A stretch of DNA of 64,000 nt from positions 124,001 through 188,000 of the forward strand of contig JAPOVK010000017.1 of assembly GCA_026708185.1 (NCBI GenBank), in the 5' to 3' direction. Positions 43,124-52,200 of the stretch are shown piece by piece. Every line of letters begins with the position of its first letter. Within the stretch, counting starts at the first letter, position 1. Source of the DNA: Gammaproteobacteria bacterium. Lineage in GTDB: Bacteria; Pseudomonadota; Gammaproteobacteria; Pseudomonadales; Azotimanducaceae. The translations under genes were made by a program, and so were the position numbers. Below the pieces are notes generated by a model. The model saw only the letters and a program-made list of their open reading frames with translations. It made no database searches and was not told where the DNA came from.

Positions 43124-44832
43124 GATTGGGTTCCTCTTTCTTGCAGTCGTTCGACGGCCTCATCGCGAAGACCGCGCTTGAAGATCTTCTCGGAGGCGAT
43201 ACGTGGCAGGCGCTCGGTGCGAATCCAAACGTGGTCGGGCACCTTGAACTTCGCCACGTGTTCGGCGGCGAAGTCCTGCACGTCCTTGGCCGAGAGCGTG
43301 GTTTCGGGCTTGGCGACGACCACCGCTGCCAACGTCTCGCCTAAGCGCTCATCGGGGACCCCGAACACGGCCGCCTCGAGGACGTTGGGATGACCGTAGA
43401 GGACGGCCTCGACTTCTTGGCAGCCGATGTTCTCGCCGCCACGCAGCACCATGTCCTTCAGCCGGTCGGTGATGAACACGTAGCCTTCCTCGTCAACGTG
43501 GCCGACATCGCCGGTGTGCACCCAGCCGTCGGTCAGACCTGCCGCCGTGGCGTCCGGCTTGTTCCAGTATTCCGAGAAGTTCATCACGCCCCAGATCCAC
43601 AACTCACCGGTTTCCATCGGCGCGCAGTCGTGCCCGTCCTCGGCCACCGCCTTGACGCGCACGATTGGCGGAACCGCGCGACCGCAACTGCGCGGACGCT
43701 TAAGGAATGCCTCGCCGCCGATCGTGGTGGCCAGTCCCTGGGTCTCGGTCATCCCCCAGCCCGTTCCGGGCGCGCCCTTGGCGATCGTCTTGTCGATCTG
43801 GCGTGCGTGTTCGGGTGCCATCGGCGCGCCGCCGCCACCAGCGCTCTTGAGGCTCGAAAGGTCGTACTTGCCCCGGTTCGGCGACTGCACCAGTTCCCAG
43901 GCCATGGTGGGCACGCCGTTGAACTCGGTGACGCGCTCCGCTTCGATTATGCGCAAGGCCTCCTCCGCGTCCCACTTGTACATGCCGACGAGCTTGCGGC
44001 CGCGGCGAAACGAGGACAGGGCCTGAACCACCAGCCCGGTCACGTGGAACAGCGGCACGGTCAGGATCACGGCCGGTGGATGCTCGGGCTGCGGTGCCGA
44101 GCGGCCGACGGCGGCCGCAAGGGCCGGGTTCATCTTCATGGCGATGGCGCCGCCGCATTCCCAGCCCAACAGGGCATTGGTGATGGCCCGGTGGGTGGAC
44201 AGCACGCCCTTCGGGTGGGCCGTGGAGCCCGAGGTGTACAGAATGGTGGCGTTGTCCTCGGGCGCGATGTCAGCGTCGGGCATCGCGGCGGCGGCATGGC
44301 CGATGAGTTGCTCCCAGGTCGTGAGGCCGGGCTGCTCATGGCGGACGGTGATGATCTCGATGGCGAGCTGATCGCGGTGGGGGAGAAGCCGCTCGGTTCG
44401 CTCAACGTCCGTGAACAGGATCTTCAAGCCACTGTCTTCGATGCCGTAGAGCAGTTCTTCGCCGGACCACCAGGCGTTGACGGCCACCGCCACCGCGCCG
44501 ATCGAGGTGATCGCCATGAACGCGGCAATCCACTCCGGATAGTTGCGCAGGGCGATGCCGACCCGGGCGCCGGGCTCGACGCCCCGTTCGCGCAGCGCGT
44601 TGGCGCACCGTGCGGCGACGTCCCACATGTCCTGGTAGGTGTAGCGCTCGTCCTTATAGACGTAGAAGTCCTTCCCGGCGTGGTTCAGCCCACTTGAGTA
44701 GAGTTCGCGAAGGTTTCGCGGCGCGTTCGCGAAAACGGTGAACTCCACGCCGCGGATGGTCTCGGTGCGCGCCTCGTACGGTTCACCCTTCGCCGTCACG
44801 GCAGCAACGGCGGCTTCGAGTTCCAGTTGCAT
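43120..44832 (-). CDS. AMP-forming carboxylate-CoA ligase
   Basis: 570 residues, ANL superfamily; activates a carboxylic acid with ATP and CoA. Motifs: TILYTSGSTAHPKGVLSTHR (P-loop), GWGMTETQGLATT, WVHTGDVGHVDEEGYVFI and DRLKDMVLRGGENI. The C-terminal catalytic Lys is in LPRIASEKIFKR, where Glu replaces the usual Gly before Lys. Substrate unknown: a fatty or aryl acid is possible. Divergent from the aldolase/hydratase operon at 44929, whose enzymes probably act on its products. Confidence 0.92.
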   Translation of the reverse strand: MQLELEAAVAAVTAKGEPYEARTETIRGVEFTVFANAPRNLRELYSSGLNHAGKDFYVYKDERYTYQDMWDVAARCANALRERGVEPGARVGIALRNYPEWIAAFMAITSIGAVAVAVNAWWSGEELLYGIEDSGLKILFTDVERTERLLPHRDQLAIEIITVRHEQPGLTTWEQLIGHAAAAMPDADIAPEDNATILYTSGSTAHPKGVLSTHRAITNALLGWECGGAIAMKMNPALAAAVGRSAPQPEHPPAVILTVPLFHVTGLVVQALSSFRRGRKLVGMYKWDAEEALRIIEAERVTEFNGVPTMAWELVQSPNRGKYDLSSLKSAGGGGAPMAPEHARQIDKTIAKGAPGTGWGMTETQGLATTIGGEAFLKRPRSCGRAVPPIVRVKAVAEDGHDCAPMETGELWIWGVMNFSEYWNKPDATAAGLTDGWVHTGDVGHVDEEGYVFITDRLKDMVLRGGENIGCQEVEAVLYGHPNVLEAAVFGVPDERLGETLAAVVVAKPETTLSAKDVQDFAAEHVAKFKVPDHVWIRTERLPRIASEKIFKRGLRDEAVERLQERGTQS

Positions 44833-44877
44833 TCACCTCCCCCTGGCCCGCTGGAGCCTCTACGGGCGCGCGAATTC

Positions 44878-44885
44878 TATACAAT
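44878..44885 (+). promoter_or_regulatory. TATACAAT -10-like element for the aldolase operon
   Basis: TATACAAT in the 96-bp region between the divergent ligase and aldolase genes, 44 bp before the ATG of the aldolase. TACAAT fits sigma-70. The -35 box is not clear. Confidence 0.4.
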
Positions 44886-44928
44886 CGGTCGCGTCACACC
44901 ACCTTCCGGGATTGTCGGGATTGACTGC

Positions 44929-45690
44929 ATGAGAGAGAACAAATCGTTGGCCGCGTGGCGGGCGGGCGGCAACACGATCGGCGGATGGCTCTCCATCGGC
45001 AACGCCTACACGGCCGAAACGATGGCGAGCCTCGGTTTCGACTACCTCTGTATCGATCTGCAGCACGGCATGTTGAGCTACGACGACCTCACCTACATGC
45101 TTCCCGCGATCTCCACCCAGGACACGACCCCCATCGTGCGCGTGCCCTGGAACGAGCCCTACGAGATCATGAAGGCGCTGGACGCTGGCGCGTACGGGGT
45201 CATCGTGCCGATGGTCAACAATCGCGAGGAAGCCGAGGTGGCCGTGTCCGCCTGCCGCTACCCGCCGGACGGCTTGCGCTCGTTCGGCCCGATCCGGGCT
45301 GCGATGTACGGCGGTCGCGGCTACGCGCGGGACGCGAACGGGCAGATCGCATGCATCGCGATGGTGGAGACCGCGGAGGGCATCGAGAACCTCGACGAGA
45401 TCGCCTCGACGCCGGGCTTGGACGCCATCTACATCGGCCCGGCGGACCTGGCCTATGCGCTGGGGCTTCACCCGGGGCAGGACGACGACCCAAAGCACAT
45501 CGAAACCGTCGCGGCCATCCAGGTGGCTTGCCGCGAGCATGGCATCGCGGCCGGGATCCACACGGGTTCGCTGGAGCGCACCCAGCAGTACCTGGCGCAG
45601 GGCTTCAACCTGGTGACGCTGGGTTCGGACGGCGGCTTCTTAGCGCGGGCCGCGGCGTCCGATCTGGCCGCGGCGCGCAAGACCGCCTAA
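44929..45690 (+). CDS. HpcH/HpaI family aldolase
   Basis: 253 residues, class II pyruvate-type aldolase that cleaves 4-hydroxy-2-ketoacids to pyruvate or glyoxylate plus an aldehyde. Features: NTIGGWLSIGNAYTAETMAS, LQHGMLSY, PIVRVPWNEP, VETAEGIENLDEIAST with the metal Glu, and AIYIGPADLAYALG with the metal Asp. Next gene starts 23 bp on, likely same transcript. Inferred role: retro-aldol step of the pathway served by the CoA ligase and hydratase. Confidence 0.92.
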   Translation: MRENKSLAAWRAGGNTIGGWLSIGNAYTAETMASLGFDYLCIDLQHGMLSYDDLTYMLPAISTQDTTPIVRVPWNEPYEIMKALDAGAYGVIVPMVNNREEAEVAVSACRYPPDGLRSFGPIRAAMYGGRGYARDANGQIACIAMVETAEGIENLDEIASTPGLDAIYIGPADLAYALGLHPGQDDDPKHIETVAAIQVACREHGIAAGIHTGSLERTQQYLAQGFNLVTLGSDGGFLARAAASDLAAARKTA

Positions 45691-45713
45691 GGCGAGGACG
45701 CGAGGTAAGAGTC

Positions 45714-46532
45714 ATGGCAACCGCAACCTACGAGACGATCCTCCTCGACAAGACCGACGACATCGCGGTGTTGACGCTCAACCGTCCGCACCGCCTCAAC
45801 GCCTGGACGGGTCAGATGCATGCGGAGCTGCATGCCGCGATCACCGACTGCAACAACGACCCCGACGTGGGTGCGATGGTGGTCACGGGTGCCGGCCGCG
45901 GATTTTGTGCGGGTGCCGACATCCAGGACAACTTCAAGGCGCGGATGACCGGCGAGGGACGCGAGGATGCACGGGCTGACCGCCGGGAGGGCGTCGGCGA
46001 CTGGATCACCCTGTTGCGCTCTTCGAAACCCCTGATCGCGGCCGTCAATGGCGCCTGCGTCGGGGTCGGTGCGACGATGATGCTGCCGATGGACGTCATC
46101 GTCGCCTCCGAGGACGCCAAGTTCGGCATGCTGTTCGTCAAGATGGGCGTTACCCCGGAACTGGCCAGCTCGCACTTCCTCGTCCAGCGGGTCGGGCTCG
46201 GCAAGGCGAGCGAGATGTGCCTCACCGGCGCCTTGTACTCGGGTCGGCAGGCGTTCGAGATGGGCTTGGCCGACCGCCTTGTGGCCCCGGCCGACCTGAT
46301 GGCAGAGGCCACGGCGTTGGCGCGCCAGATCGCGGCGAATCCGTCGCCTCACTTGCGCTGGGTGAAGGAACTCCTGACCGTCAACGGCGCGGAGACCGAC
46401 ATCGCCCTGGTGCAGCGGCGCGAAGGCGAGGCGCTGGCCAAGGCCTACGCGTCCGCCGAGCACAAGGAAGCGGTGGACGCTTTCCTGGAGAAGCGGCCGC
46501 CTGATTTCAAACGGGCGGCGCGAGGGAGCTGA
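45714..46532 (+). CDS. Enoyl-CoA hydratase/isomerase family protein
   Basis: 272 residues, crotonase fold. The oxyanion-hole motifs are GAGRGFCAGADIQDNF and NGACVGVGATMMLPMDV, and the catalytic Glu position is in MGVTPELASSHFL. It probably hydrates the 2-enoyl-CoA formed in the operon's pathway. ATG 45714 follows GAGGTAAGA. Ends 17 bp before repeat copy 6. Confidence 0.92.
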   Translation: MATATYETILLDKTDDIAVLTLNRPHRLNAWTGQMHAELHAAITDCNNDPDVGAMVVTGAGRGFCAGADIQDNFKARMTGEGREDARADRREGVGDWITLLRSSKPLIAAVNGACVGVGATMMLPMDVIVASEDAKFGMLFVKMGVTPELASSHFLVQRVGLGKASEMCLTGALYSGRQAFEMGLADRLVAPADLMAEATALARQIAANPSPHLRWVKELLTVNGAETDIALVQRREGEALAKAYASAEHKEAVDAFLEKRPPDFKRAARGS

Positions 46533-46549
46533 AGCGCACCGCGTCTAGC

Positions 46550-46593
46550 AAGAGCCCTCAGCCGGGGAGCGCGAGGGGCTCGCCCCTCGCAAG
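46550..46593 (-). repeat. Dispersed palindromic repeat, copy 6
   Basis: Same unit in the opposite orientation to copies 1-5: AAGAGCCCTCAGCCGGGGAG then CGCGAGGGGCTCGCCCCTCG. It lies between the hydratase stop and rmuC and ends just before the rmuC ribosome-binding site (AGGAAGAGG). Confidence 0.8.
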
Positions 46594-46608
46594 GAAGAGG
46601 AAAACGCC

Positions 46609-48060
46609 ATGGAAGGCATCGTATTCGGACTCGTTGGACTACTCCTCGGAGCCTCTGTCGCCGTCTTGATTGCCCGGCGACATGCACGCCGGACGCTCGA
46701 CGCGGCGCTGGCGCGGCAACGCGAGATGGCCGCCGTCGACAAGAGCCTCCTCGAAGAGCGTCTCGACGTCCAAAAGGGCGCCGCCCTGCGCGCGGAGCAG
46801 GAACTGGTAAGCGGACGAGAGGAATTGCGAGTGCTCTCGGCCAAGCATGACGTCGCCAGCGCCGAGACCGTTCGCCTCGGGGGCGCCAACGCCGAGCTCA
46901 CGGACCAACTCCGGGTCGCGCGCGACGAGGGCGCGGTCAGCCGCGCGAACGCCGAAGCGGCCAAGGTCGAGGTGGCCGAGATTCGCACGCGACTCGATGC
47001 GGCGGAGCGGAGCTTCCGGGACAAGGAAGCGCTCTTCAAGGAAGCCAGCGCTAATCTCAAGCAAGAGTTCCAATTGCTCGCCAACCAGATCTTCGAGCAA
47101 CACGGTGCGCGCTTGCAGCAGACCCACACCGAGCAGCTCGGCAACGTCCTAAGTCCGTTCCGACAGCAGATCACGGACTTCAAGCGCCGCGTCGAAGAGG
47201 TTTACACGACCGATGCCAAGGATCGCGCGTCGCTGTTGAACGAAGTGCGCAACCTGCAACAGGCCAGCGACCGCGTGAACCGCGAAGCGGAGCATCTAGC
47301 GCGGGCGCTGAAGGGCGACACCCGTGTTCAAGGGAACTGGGGCGAGCTTGTCCTGGAACGCGTGCTCGAGGACTCCGGCCTCCGGCGCGATCACGAGTAC
47401 TTCCTGCAGGCGTCCTTCCGCAACGACGAAGGCGACCTCAAGCGGCCGGATGTCGTCATTCGCCTGCCCGGTAGCAAGGATGTGGTCATCGACGCGAAGG
47501 TCTCGCTCGCAGCCTACGAGGCGGCGCTGGCGGCGGACGACGACGAGCAGCGGGATGCGGCCGTCGCGCGCCATGTCTTGAGCCTACGCAACCACGTCCG
47601 CAGCCTGTCCGCACAGAGCTACGAGCGCCTCAAGGGCGTCCGCTCCCTCGACTTCGTGCTGCTCTTCGTGCCCGTGGAAGCGGCTTTCACGATGGCCATC
47701 GAACGCGACCCGGCGCTCTTCACCGAGGCGTTCGAGAAGCGCCTGGTCATCGTGAGCCCGACGACGCTCATGATGACCTTGCGCATCATCGACAACGTCT
47801 GGCGCTACGAGAAGCAGAGCCGCAACGCCCAGGAGATCGCCCGCCGCGCCGGTGCCCTGTACGACAAGGTGCGCGTCATCCTCGAAGACATGGACCAACT
47901 CGGGAAGAGCCTGGGGACGGCAAGCAAGTCCTTCGATTCCGCCTACAAGCGGCTGGTCAGCGGCAACGGGAACCTCGTCCGCCAGGTGGAGCAGTTCCGC
48001 GAACTCGGCGCGGACGTGAAGAAGGCGTTGCCGAAGGACGTTCTAGAGTCGGCCGTTTAG
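46609..48060 (+). CDS. rmuC: DNA recombination protein RmuC
   Basis: 483 residues. One N-terminal membrane helix (VFGLVGLLLGASVAVLIA), a long coiled coil (residues ~30-190), then the RmuC domain: GNWGELVLERVLEDSGLRRD, RPDVVIRLPGSKDVVIDAKV, SLDFVLLFVPVEAAF. RmuC limits DNA inversions and rearrangements at repeats; the mechanism is unknown. Its TAG overlaps the stop of the convergent protease (TTAG). Confidence 0.93.
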   Translation: MEGIVFGLVGLLLGASVAVLIARRHARRTLDAALARQREMAAVDKSLLEERLDVQKGAALRAEQELVSGREELRVLSAKHDVASAETVRLGGANAELTDQLRVARDEGAVSRANAEAAKVEVAEIRTRLDAAERSFRDKEALFKEASANLKQEFQLLANQIFEQHGARLQQTHTEQLGNVLSPFRQQITDFKRRVEEVYTTDAKDRASLLNEVRNLQQASDRVNREAEHLARALKGDTRVQGNWGELVLERVLEDSGLRRDHEYFLQASFRNDEGDLKRPDVVIRLPGSKDVVIDAKVSLAAYEAALAADDDEQRDAAVARHVLSLRNHVRSLSAQSYERLKGVRSLDFVLLFVPVEAAFTMAIERDPALFTEAFEKRLVIVSPTTLMMTLRIIDNVWRYEKQSRNAQEIARRAGALYDKVRVILEDMDQLGKSLGTASKSFDSAYKRLVSGNGNLVRQVEQFRELGADVKKALPKDVLESAV

Positions 48061-48521
48061 CTTGCTTGACCGTGGTTGGTGCTCGCAGTCAGTTGCATCT
48101 CTTCTGGCCGTTTCCGTGCCTTGCTGCGGGGCAGCCCGGCGAGCGCAGCGCTCGCGGCGGTTTTCATCCTGACCGCGTGACGGCGTTTCAACGTTTGCGA
48201 CACGGGGTCGATCTCGATGCCGACCGACTCCAGCGCCGTGAGGCCGAGGATCGGCTCGGTGTCCTCCGGTCCGAAGCCCACGGTGGCACCGACGAACTCG
48301 CCCATGAACTCGATCTGCGCCACGGCAATATCGACGGTCGAATGACGACCGTCGGCGAGTTCGTAGGTTCTCGATCCTTGCGGCCGCAATCCGACGCTGC
48401 GCAGCGCGTTGGCAGGAACGACACAGTCGGTCGACCCGGTGTCGACTAGAAACAAGCCGTCCCAGGTCCGATCCGGTGCTGCCGGGTTCCTGACGGTCGC
48501 TGTGACTTGGATGATGCCCAT
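48057..48521 (-). CDS. Retropepsin-like aspartic protease
   Basis: About 154 residues, clan AA single-lobed aspartyl protease. The active site is GLFLVDTGSTDCVVPANALR (D-T-G), followed by AQIEFMGEFVGATVGFG and EPILGLTALESVGIEIDP, the hydrophobic-G-L motif of the fold. It would act as a dimer, like retropepsins. Soluble, no signal peptide. ATG 48521 is chosen because upstream residues look like shadow sequence. The last ~30 residues are basic and Ala-rich. Target unknown. Confidence 0.85.
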   Translation of the reverse strand: MGIIQVTATVRNPAAPDRTWDGLFLVDTGSTDCVVPANALRSVGLRPQGSRTYELADGRHSTVDIAVAQIEFMGEFVGATVGFGPEDTEPILGLTALESVGIEIDPVSQTLKRRHAVRMKTAASAALAGLPRSKARKRPEEMQLTASTNHGQAS

Positions 48522-48734
48522 GGTTCCGCGCCTTCGGGTCCTGCGGTGCGGGGCTTTGTACCGGATGGAGGCGGGTGAAACAACGCACCGGGCGGATTTC
48601 TCACGTGCGTGTAGACGACTTCCTACTTCGTCGGCGTCACGACGGGCGTTTCGCCACGCCAGATCCAACCCTGTTCGGTTGCTGAAGTCGACCGCGGTGC
48701 CGTTGCCGAAGGACCTCCTGGAAACCGCGCCGGA

Positions 48735-49223
48735 CTAACCCGTCACGCCTTGCCCGATGAACGCGGGGGTTTCGCACACCGCGTAGGGATGGATCAGGCT
48801 CGCGTCGAGCAATTGGCGATGCTTCTTGATCGGTTCGATCCGCTCGCGATGGCACTGTTCCTTCGATGGCGCCAACACGACGCTGTCGAGAGGTTCCCAA
48901 ATGGGATTCACGGGCAGAGGAGGCTCGAACGTGCAGCGCGTCTCCCAAGCCCCCTTGTGCAGTTCCTGGACCTCGATGGCACGAACAAGAGCCCAGTGCG
49001 AGAACCGCAGCGGATTGCCCTCGACCGCAAACATCACCGGCATGCGCTCGCCGCGACTTGTCGCCTGGTCGAGCAGTTCACGCGCGACCAGCCACGGATG
49101 GCTGTCGCGATAGATGCCTCGGCCAACGGTGCCCGGCGGCCCGGGCTCCCGCGCAGCTTCAAGAAGACTTTCCAGGGCTTGCGCCGCGACCACGGTGCAG
49201 ATGCAGTATTCGCTCACCGGCAT
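48735..49223 (-). CDS. Hypothetical protein, 162 residues
   Basis: An intact frame with natural composition: MPVSEYCICTVVAAQALESL, MPVMFAVEGNPLRFSHWALV, WETRCTFEPPLPVNPIWEPL, and a basic C-terminus. The middle strand pattern (F-x-H-W-A-x-V, then a Pro-rich loop) faintly recalls EVE/PUA-like folds, but I cannot assign a family. No signal peptide. It lies between the protease and the TonB receptor, on the minus strand. The 300 bp upstream (49224-49525) is non-coding apart from the receptor's leader. Confidence 0.65.
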   Translation of the reverse strand: MPVSEYCICTVVAAQALESLLEAAREPGPPGTVGRGIYRDSHPWLVARELLDQATSRGERMPVMFAVEGNPLRFSHWALVRAIEVQELHKGAWETRCTFEPPLPVNPIWEPLDSVVLAPSKEQCHRERIEPIKKHRQLLDASLIHPYAVCETPAFIGQGVTG

Positions 49224-49525
49224 CAGCGGTTCTCAACTTGGTTCTGTCGGATGACTGTAGAGGCTTTCAATGTTTCCGTGTGGTTGATCTGGTTAACGGA
49301 GGCGGGCGCTATTCCGCACGATGCACCAGAACTGCGGTACCACCAGAACCAGCCTTGACACGCCAAAGAAAGCGGCGTATGAGTCGAGGGGCGACCGGGA
49401 GAAAACACCCGACAGTGGCGTAATGCCGCAGTTCCCGCCCTCTTGACATTTGCGCTCGGCGCGAGTGCTCGTCCCGGCCCAACCGGCCCATTTGGTCCGC
49501 GTTAAGCAAGGGGAGGGTACCTGGG

Positions 49526-52186
49526 ATGTCTATCAGCCACGCGAAGCAATCGCTTTTCCCGCGCATCGCGACGGTGTTCGTTTCCGTGCTGCTGGCCGTG
49601 CCCACGGCGGCTCAAGGCACCGAGGAACCCGCCACGCGCATCACCGAGGAGATCATCGTCACCGCCGAACGGCGCGAGGAGAACGTGCTCAGGGTACCGA
49701 TGAGCATGACCGTCCTGAACGCCACCAAGATCGACGAACTCGGGATCCAGAATGCCATGGACTTAGAGCAGCTCGTGCCGGGATTGCAGTTCGGCGATCC
49801 TACCGAGGGGCTCGGCCATGGCACCACCATGCGCGGCATGGGAACGGCCCGCGGCGGGGACAAGGCCGGCGTCGACATATCGCGCGACGAAGCGGTCGCA
49901 ACCTATGTCGATGGCGTATTCACCTTCGCCGAATACGGTCTGGACGCGCACCTGTTCGACCTGGAACGCGTTGAAGTGCTGCGTGGGCCCCAGGGGACGA
50001 TGTTCGGCCGCAACGCCATTGGCGGCGCTATCAACTACTACACCAAGAAACCCACCGACGAGTGGGATGCGCTGGTCATCGCCGAGGTCACTGATCAAAT
50101 GACGCAGAGGGTGAACGTCGCCTTCGGGGGCCCGCTATCGGATCTCTTGAGTTTTCGCATCACCGGCGGCTTCTTCACGGGCGACGGTGCGCAGGAGAAC
50201 ATCGGCTTTGGCGGCGACTACGACGCGCCGGATCAACGCAGTATCTCGCCGCAACTCAGGTTCAAGACCGACCGCCTGGACGTCAACCTCCGTTATGGCT
50301 ACGTGGAGGACACGGGTGCACCGCGCACCCCGATCTCCATTTCGGATCGCGTTCGCGACGTCGAGTGCGCCGAATTCCCCGGGCTGACGTATTCGGCCCT
50401 GATCAATGGGTGCCATCCCAACAACTGGTACCTGTATGAAGGCTCCGTGCCGTCGATCGACCCCAACTGTCCGCCGAACGTGGTGGGATTTAAGTGCGGC
50501 AAGTTGAAGAACATTACCAATGTCAACGCGCCGGGCATTCAGGACAGCCACCGCGAAACGGTAATCGCTTATGCCATGTTCGATCTCACGGAAACCTTGA
50601 CGCTGCGCTACAACTTCGGTTGGGCGGACATTCTCCAAAGCAGCAGTCGCGACAACGACAATACGAACAGAGTCAGTAGTGCGCAGGATGTTTCCCTGGC
50701 GAGCGACGGCCTGGTGCCGTTTATAAACGATCGACAGGAGAACTTTTTTCCGTATGAGGAGATCTCACACGAGTTGCAGCTCCTGTCGAACTTCGACGGC
50801 CCGTTTAATTTTGTAAGCGGCGTCTTTTACTACGACGTCGAAAACGCGTGGGACATGGAGATCGACAGTTTCAGCACGACTTTCCGGTTTCTCAACGCCG
50901 ACGAGGCGGCTCAGGCTGCGGGCTTCGACGGGTGCCAGGCGATGCTCGAGCTCTTCGGGTTGGGGATAGAGTCGAGACTACCGGATCTGTACTTCACGTG
51001 TCCGCCGGGCAGCGATCACACCCATGCGTTTGAACTCCTATCGCGTCATACGTCGGAGACCTTTGCGGCGTTCTTCAGTGCTGATTACCGCATCGATGAG
51101 CAGTGGCTCGTGTCGGGCGGGCTGCGTTATTCCAAGGACACAAAAGACAGGCCCGGCTTCGATGGGTCGACTACCATCGATCTTGGTACAGGTGTACCCG
51201 TGCTAGTCCATTTCGACATCTCCAATTTGTTCGGCCATTTGCAGCCCGGTGAAACCGTCAGTTGGGACAAGACCATCGGTCATATCGGTATCGAGTACAC
51301 ACCGGTTGAGGACAGGCTGTTCTATGGCCGCCTCTCCACCGGCTACCGCGCCGGCTCGTTCAACTACGACGAAGGATCGCCGAACACACCACCGGTACCC
51401 ACCGATCCTGTCGAAGAAGAGACCAACATAAACTATGAACTGGGTGTCAAGGGAATATTCGCCGACGATCGGTTGCGGTTAACGGCGGCCGTGTACTACA
51501 GCGACATCGAGAACTACCAGATTCTCTTGACGCAGGAGGTGCCACCTGGCTTCTTGCAGCCCCACCACATCTCTCCCAACACCGAGTACACGGCCAACGT
51601 CGACGGGACGAGCCTCTCGGGGTTTGAACTCAGCGCCGAGTATCGGCTCAACGAGCAGTGGCGCGTGGACGGATACTACAACTTCCAGGACTCCAGCCTC
51701 GGCGCGCATTCGGCCGCCATCCGCGGCAATCCGGACAACGATTTCCTGATTCACGAATACGTGACCCTTGCTGGTGAGCCCATGTCTCGTCCCTATCCGG
51801 CGCCGGAGGATGTGACCGGCAATCGGCTGCCCATGCAGCCGACGCACAAGGCGGCTCTGACGCTCGTGCACGAGCGACCCCTCACCGCCGGGGGGCGGTT
51901 GCAGTTGCTCTCGACCTTGAGCTATACCGGTTCGCGCTATCCCGATATCGGTAACCTCGATTTCTACAAGATGCCGGCGTACGAACGCTGGGACGTCCGC
52001 GCGAGGTGGACCTCCGCGAACGATGCCTGGTCGGTGACCGCGTACATGCAGAACCTGACCGATGAAATCGGCCTCGTGCAGTTCGTCCCGGTGTCGTACC
52101 ACGAAGGCCGCGAATCGCAGACGATGGGCACGCTCACCGACCCGCGGCGGATCGGGCTGCAGGTCCGCTGGCGGCCGCGGTTCTGA
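49526..52186 (+). CDS. TonB-dependent outer-membrane receptor
   Basis: 886 residues. Signal peptide (SLFPRIATVFVSVLLAVPTA), a TonB-box-like EEIIVTAERREENV, plug domain with RVPMSMTVLNATKIDELG and LRGPQGTMFGRNAIGGAINY, then a 22-strand-type barrel ending in an aromatic terminus (RRIGLQVRWRPRF). This 'ETIVVTA-RREE' class is common in marine gammaproteobacteria and often imports non-siderophore compounds. An extracellular loop has several cysteines (HPNNWY loop region 290-320). GGGGAGGG precedes the ATG. Substrate unknown; a peptide ABC-type binding protein follows. Confidence 0.93.
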   Translation: MSISHAKQSLFPRIATVFVSVLLAVPTAAQGTEEPATRITEEIIVTAERREENVLRVPMSMTVLNATKIDELGIQNAMDLEQLVPGLQFGDPTEGLGHGTTMRGMGTARGGDKAGVDISRDEAVATYVDGVFTFAEYGLDAHLFDLERVEVLRGPQGTMFGRNAIGGAINYYTKKPTDEWDALVIAEVTDQMTQRVNVAFGGPLSDLLSFRITGGFFTGDGAQENIGFGGDYDAPDQRSISPQLRFKTDRLDVNLRYGYVEDTGAPRTPISISDRVRDVECAEFPGLTYSALINGCHPNNWYLYEGSVPSIDPNCPPNVVGFKCGKLKNITNVNAPGIQDSHRETVIAYAMFDLTETLTLRYNFGWADILQSSSRDNDNTNRVSSAQDVSLASDGLVPFINDRQENFFPYEEISHELQLLSNFDGPFNFVSGVFYYDVENAWDMEIDSFSTTFRFLNADEAAQAAGFDGCQAMLELFGLGIESRLPDLYFTCPPGSDHTHAFELLSRHTSETFAAFFSADYRIDEQWLVSGGLRYSKDTKDRPGFDGSTTIDLGTGVPVLVHFDISNLFGHLQPGETVSWDKTIGHIGIEYTPVEDRLFYGRLSTGYRAGSFNYDEGSPNTPPVPTDPVEEETNINYELGVKGIFADDRLRLTAAVYYSDIENYQILLTQEVPPGFLQPHHISPNTEYTANVDGTSLSGFELSAEYRLNEQWRVDGYYNFQDSSLGAHSAAIRGNPDNDFLIHEYVTLAGEPMSRPYPAPEDVTGNRLPMQPTHKAALTLVHERPLTAGGRLQLLSTLSYTGSRYPDIGNLDFYKMPAYERWDVRARWTSANDAWSVTAYMQNLTDEIGLVQFVPVSYHEGRESQTMGTLTDPRRIGLQVRWRPRF

Positions 52187-52200
52187 GCTTTGAACCTGGG

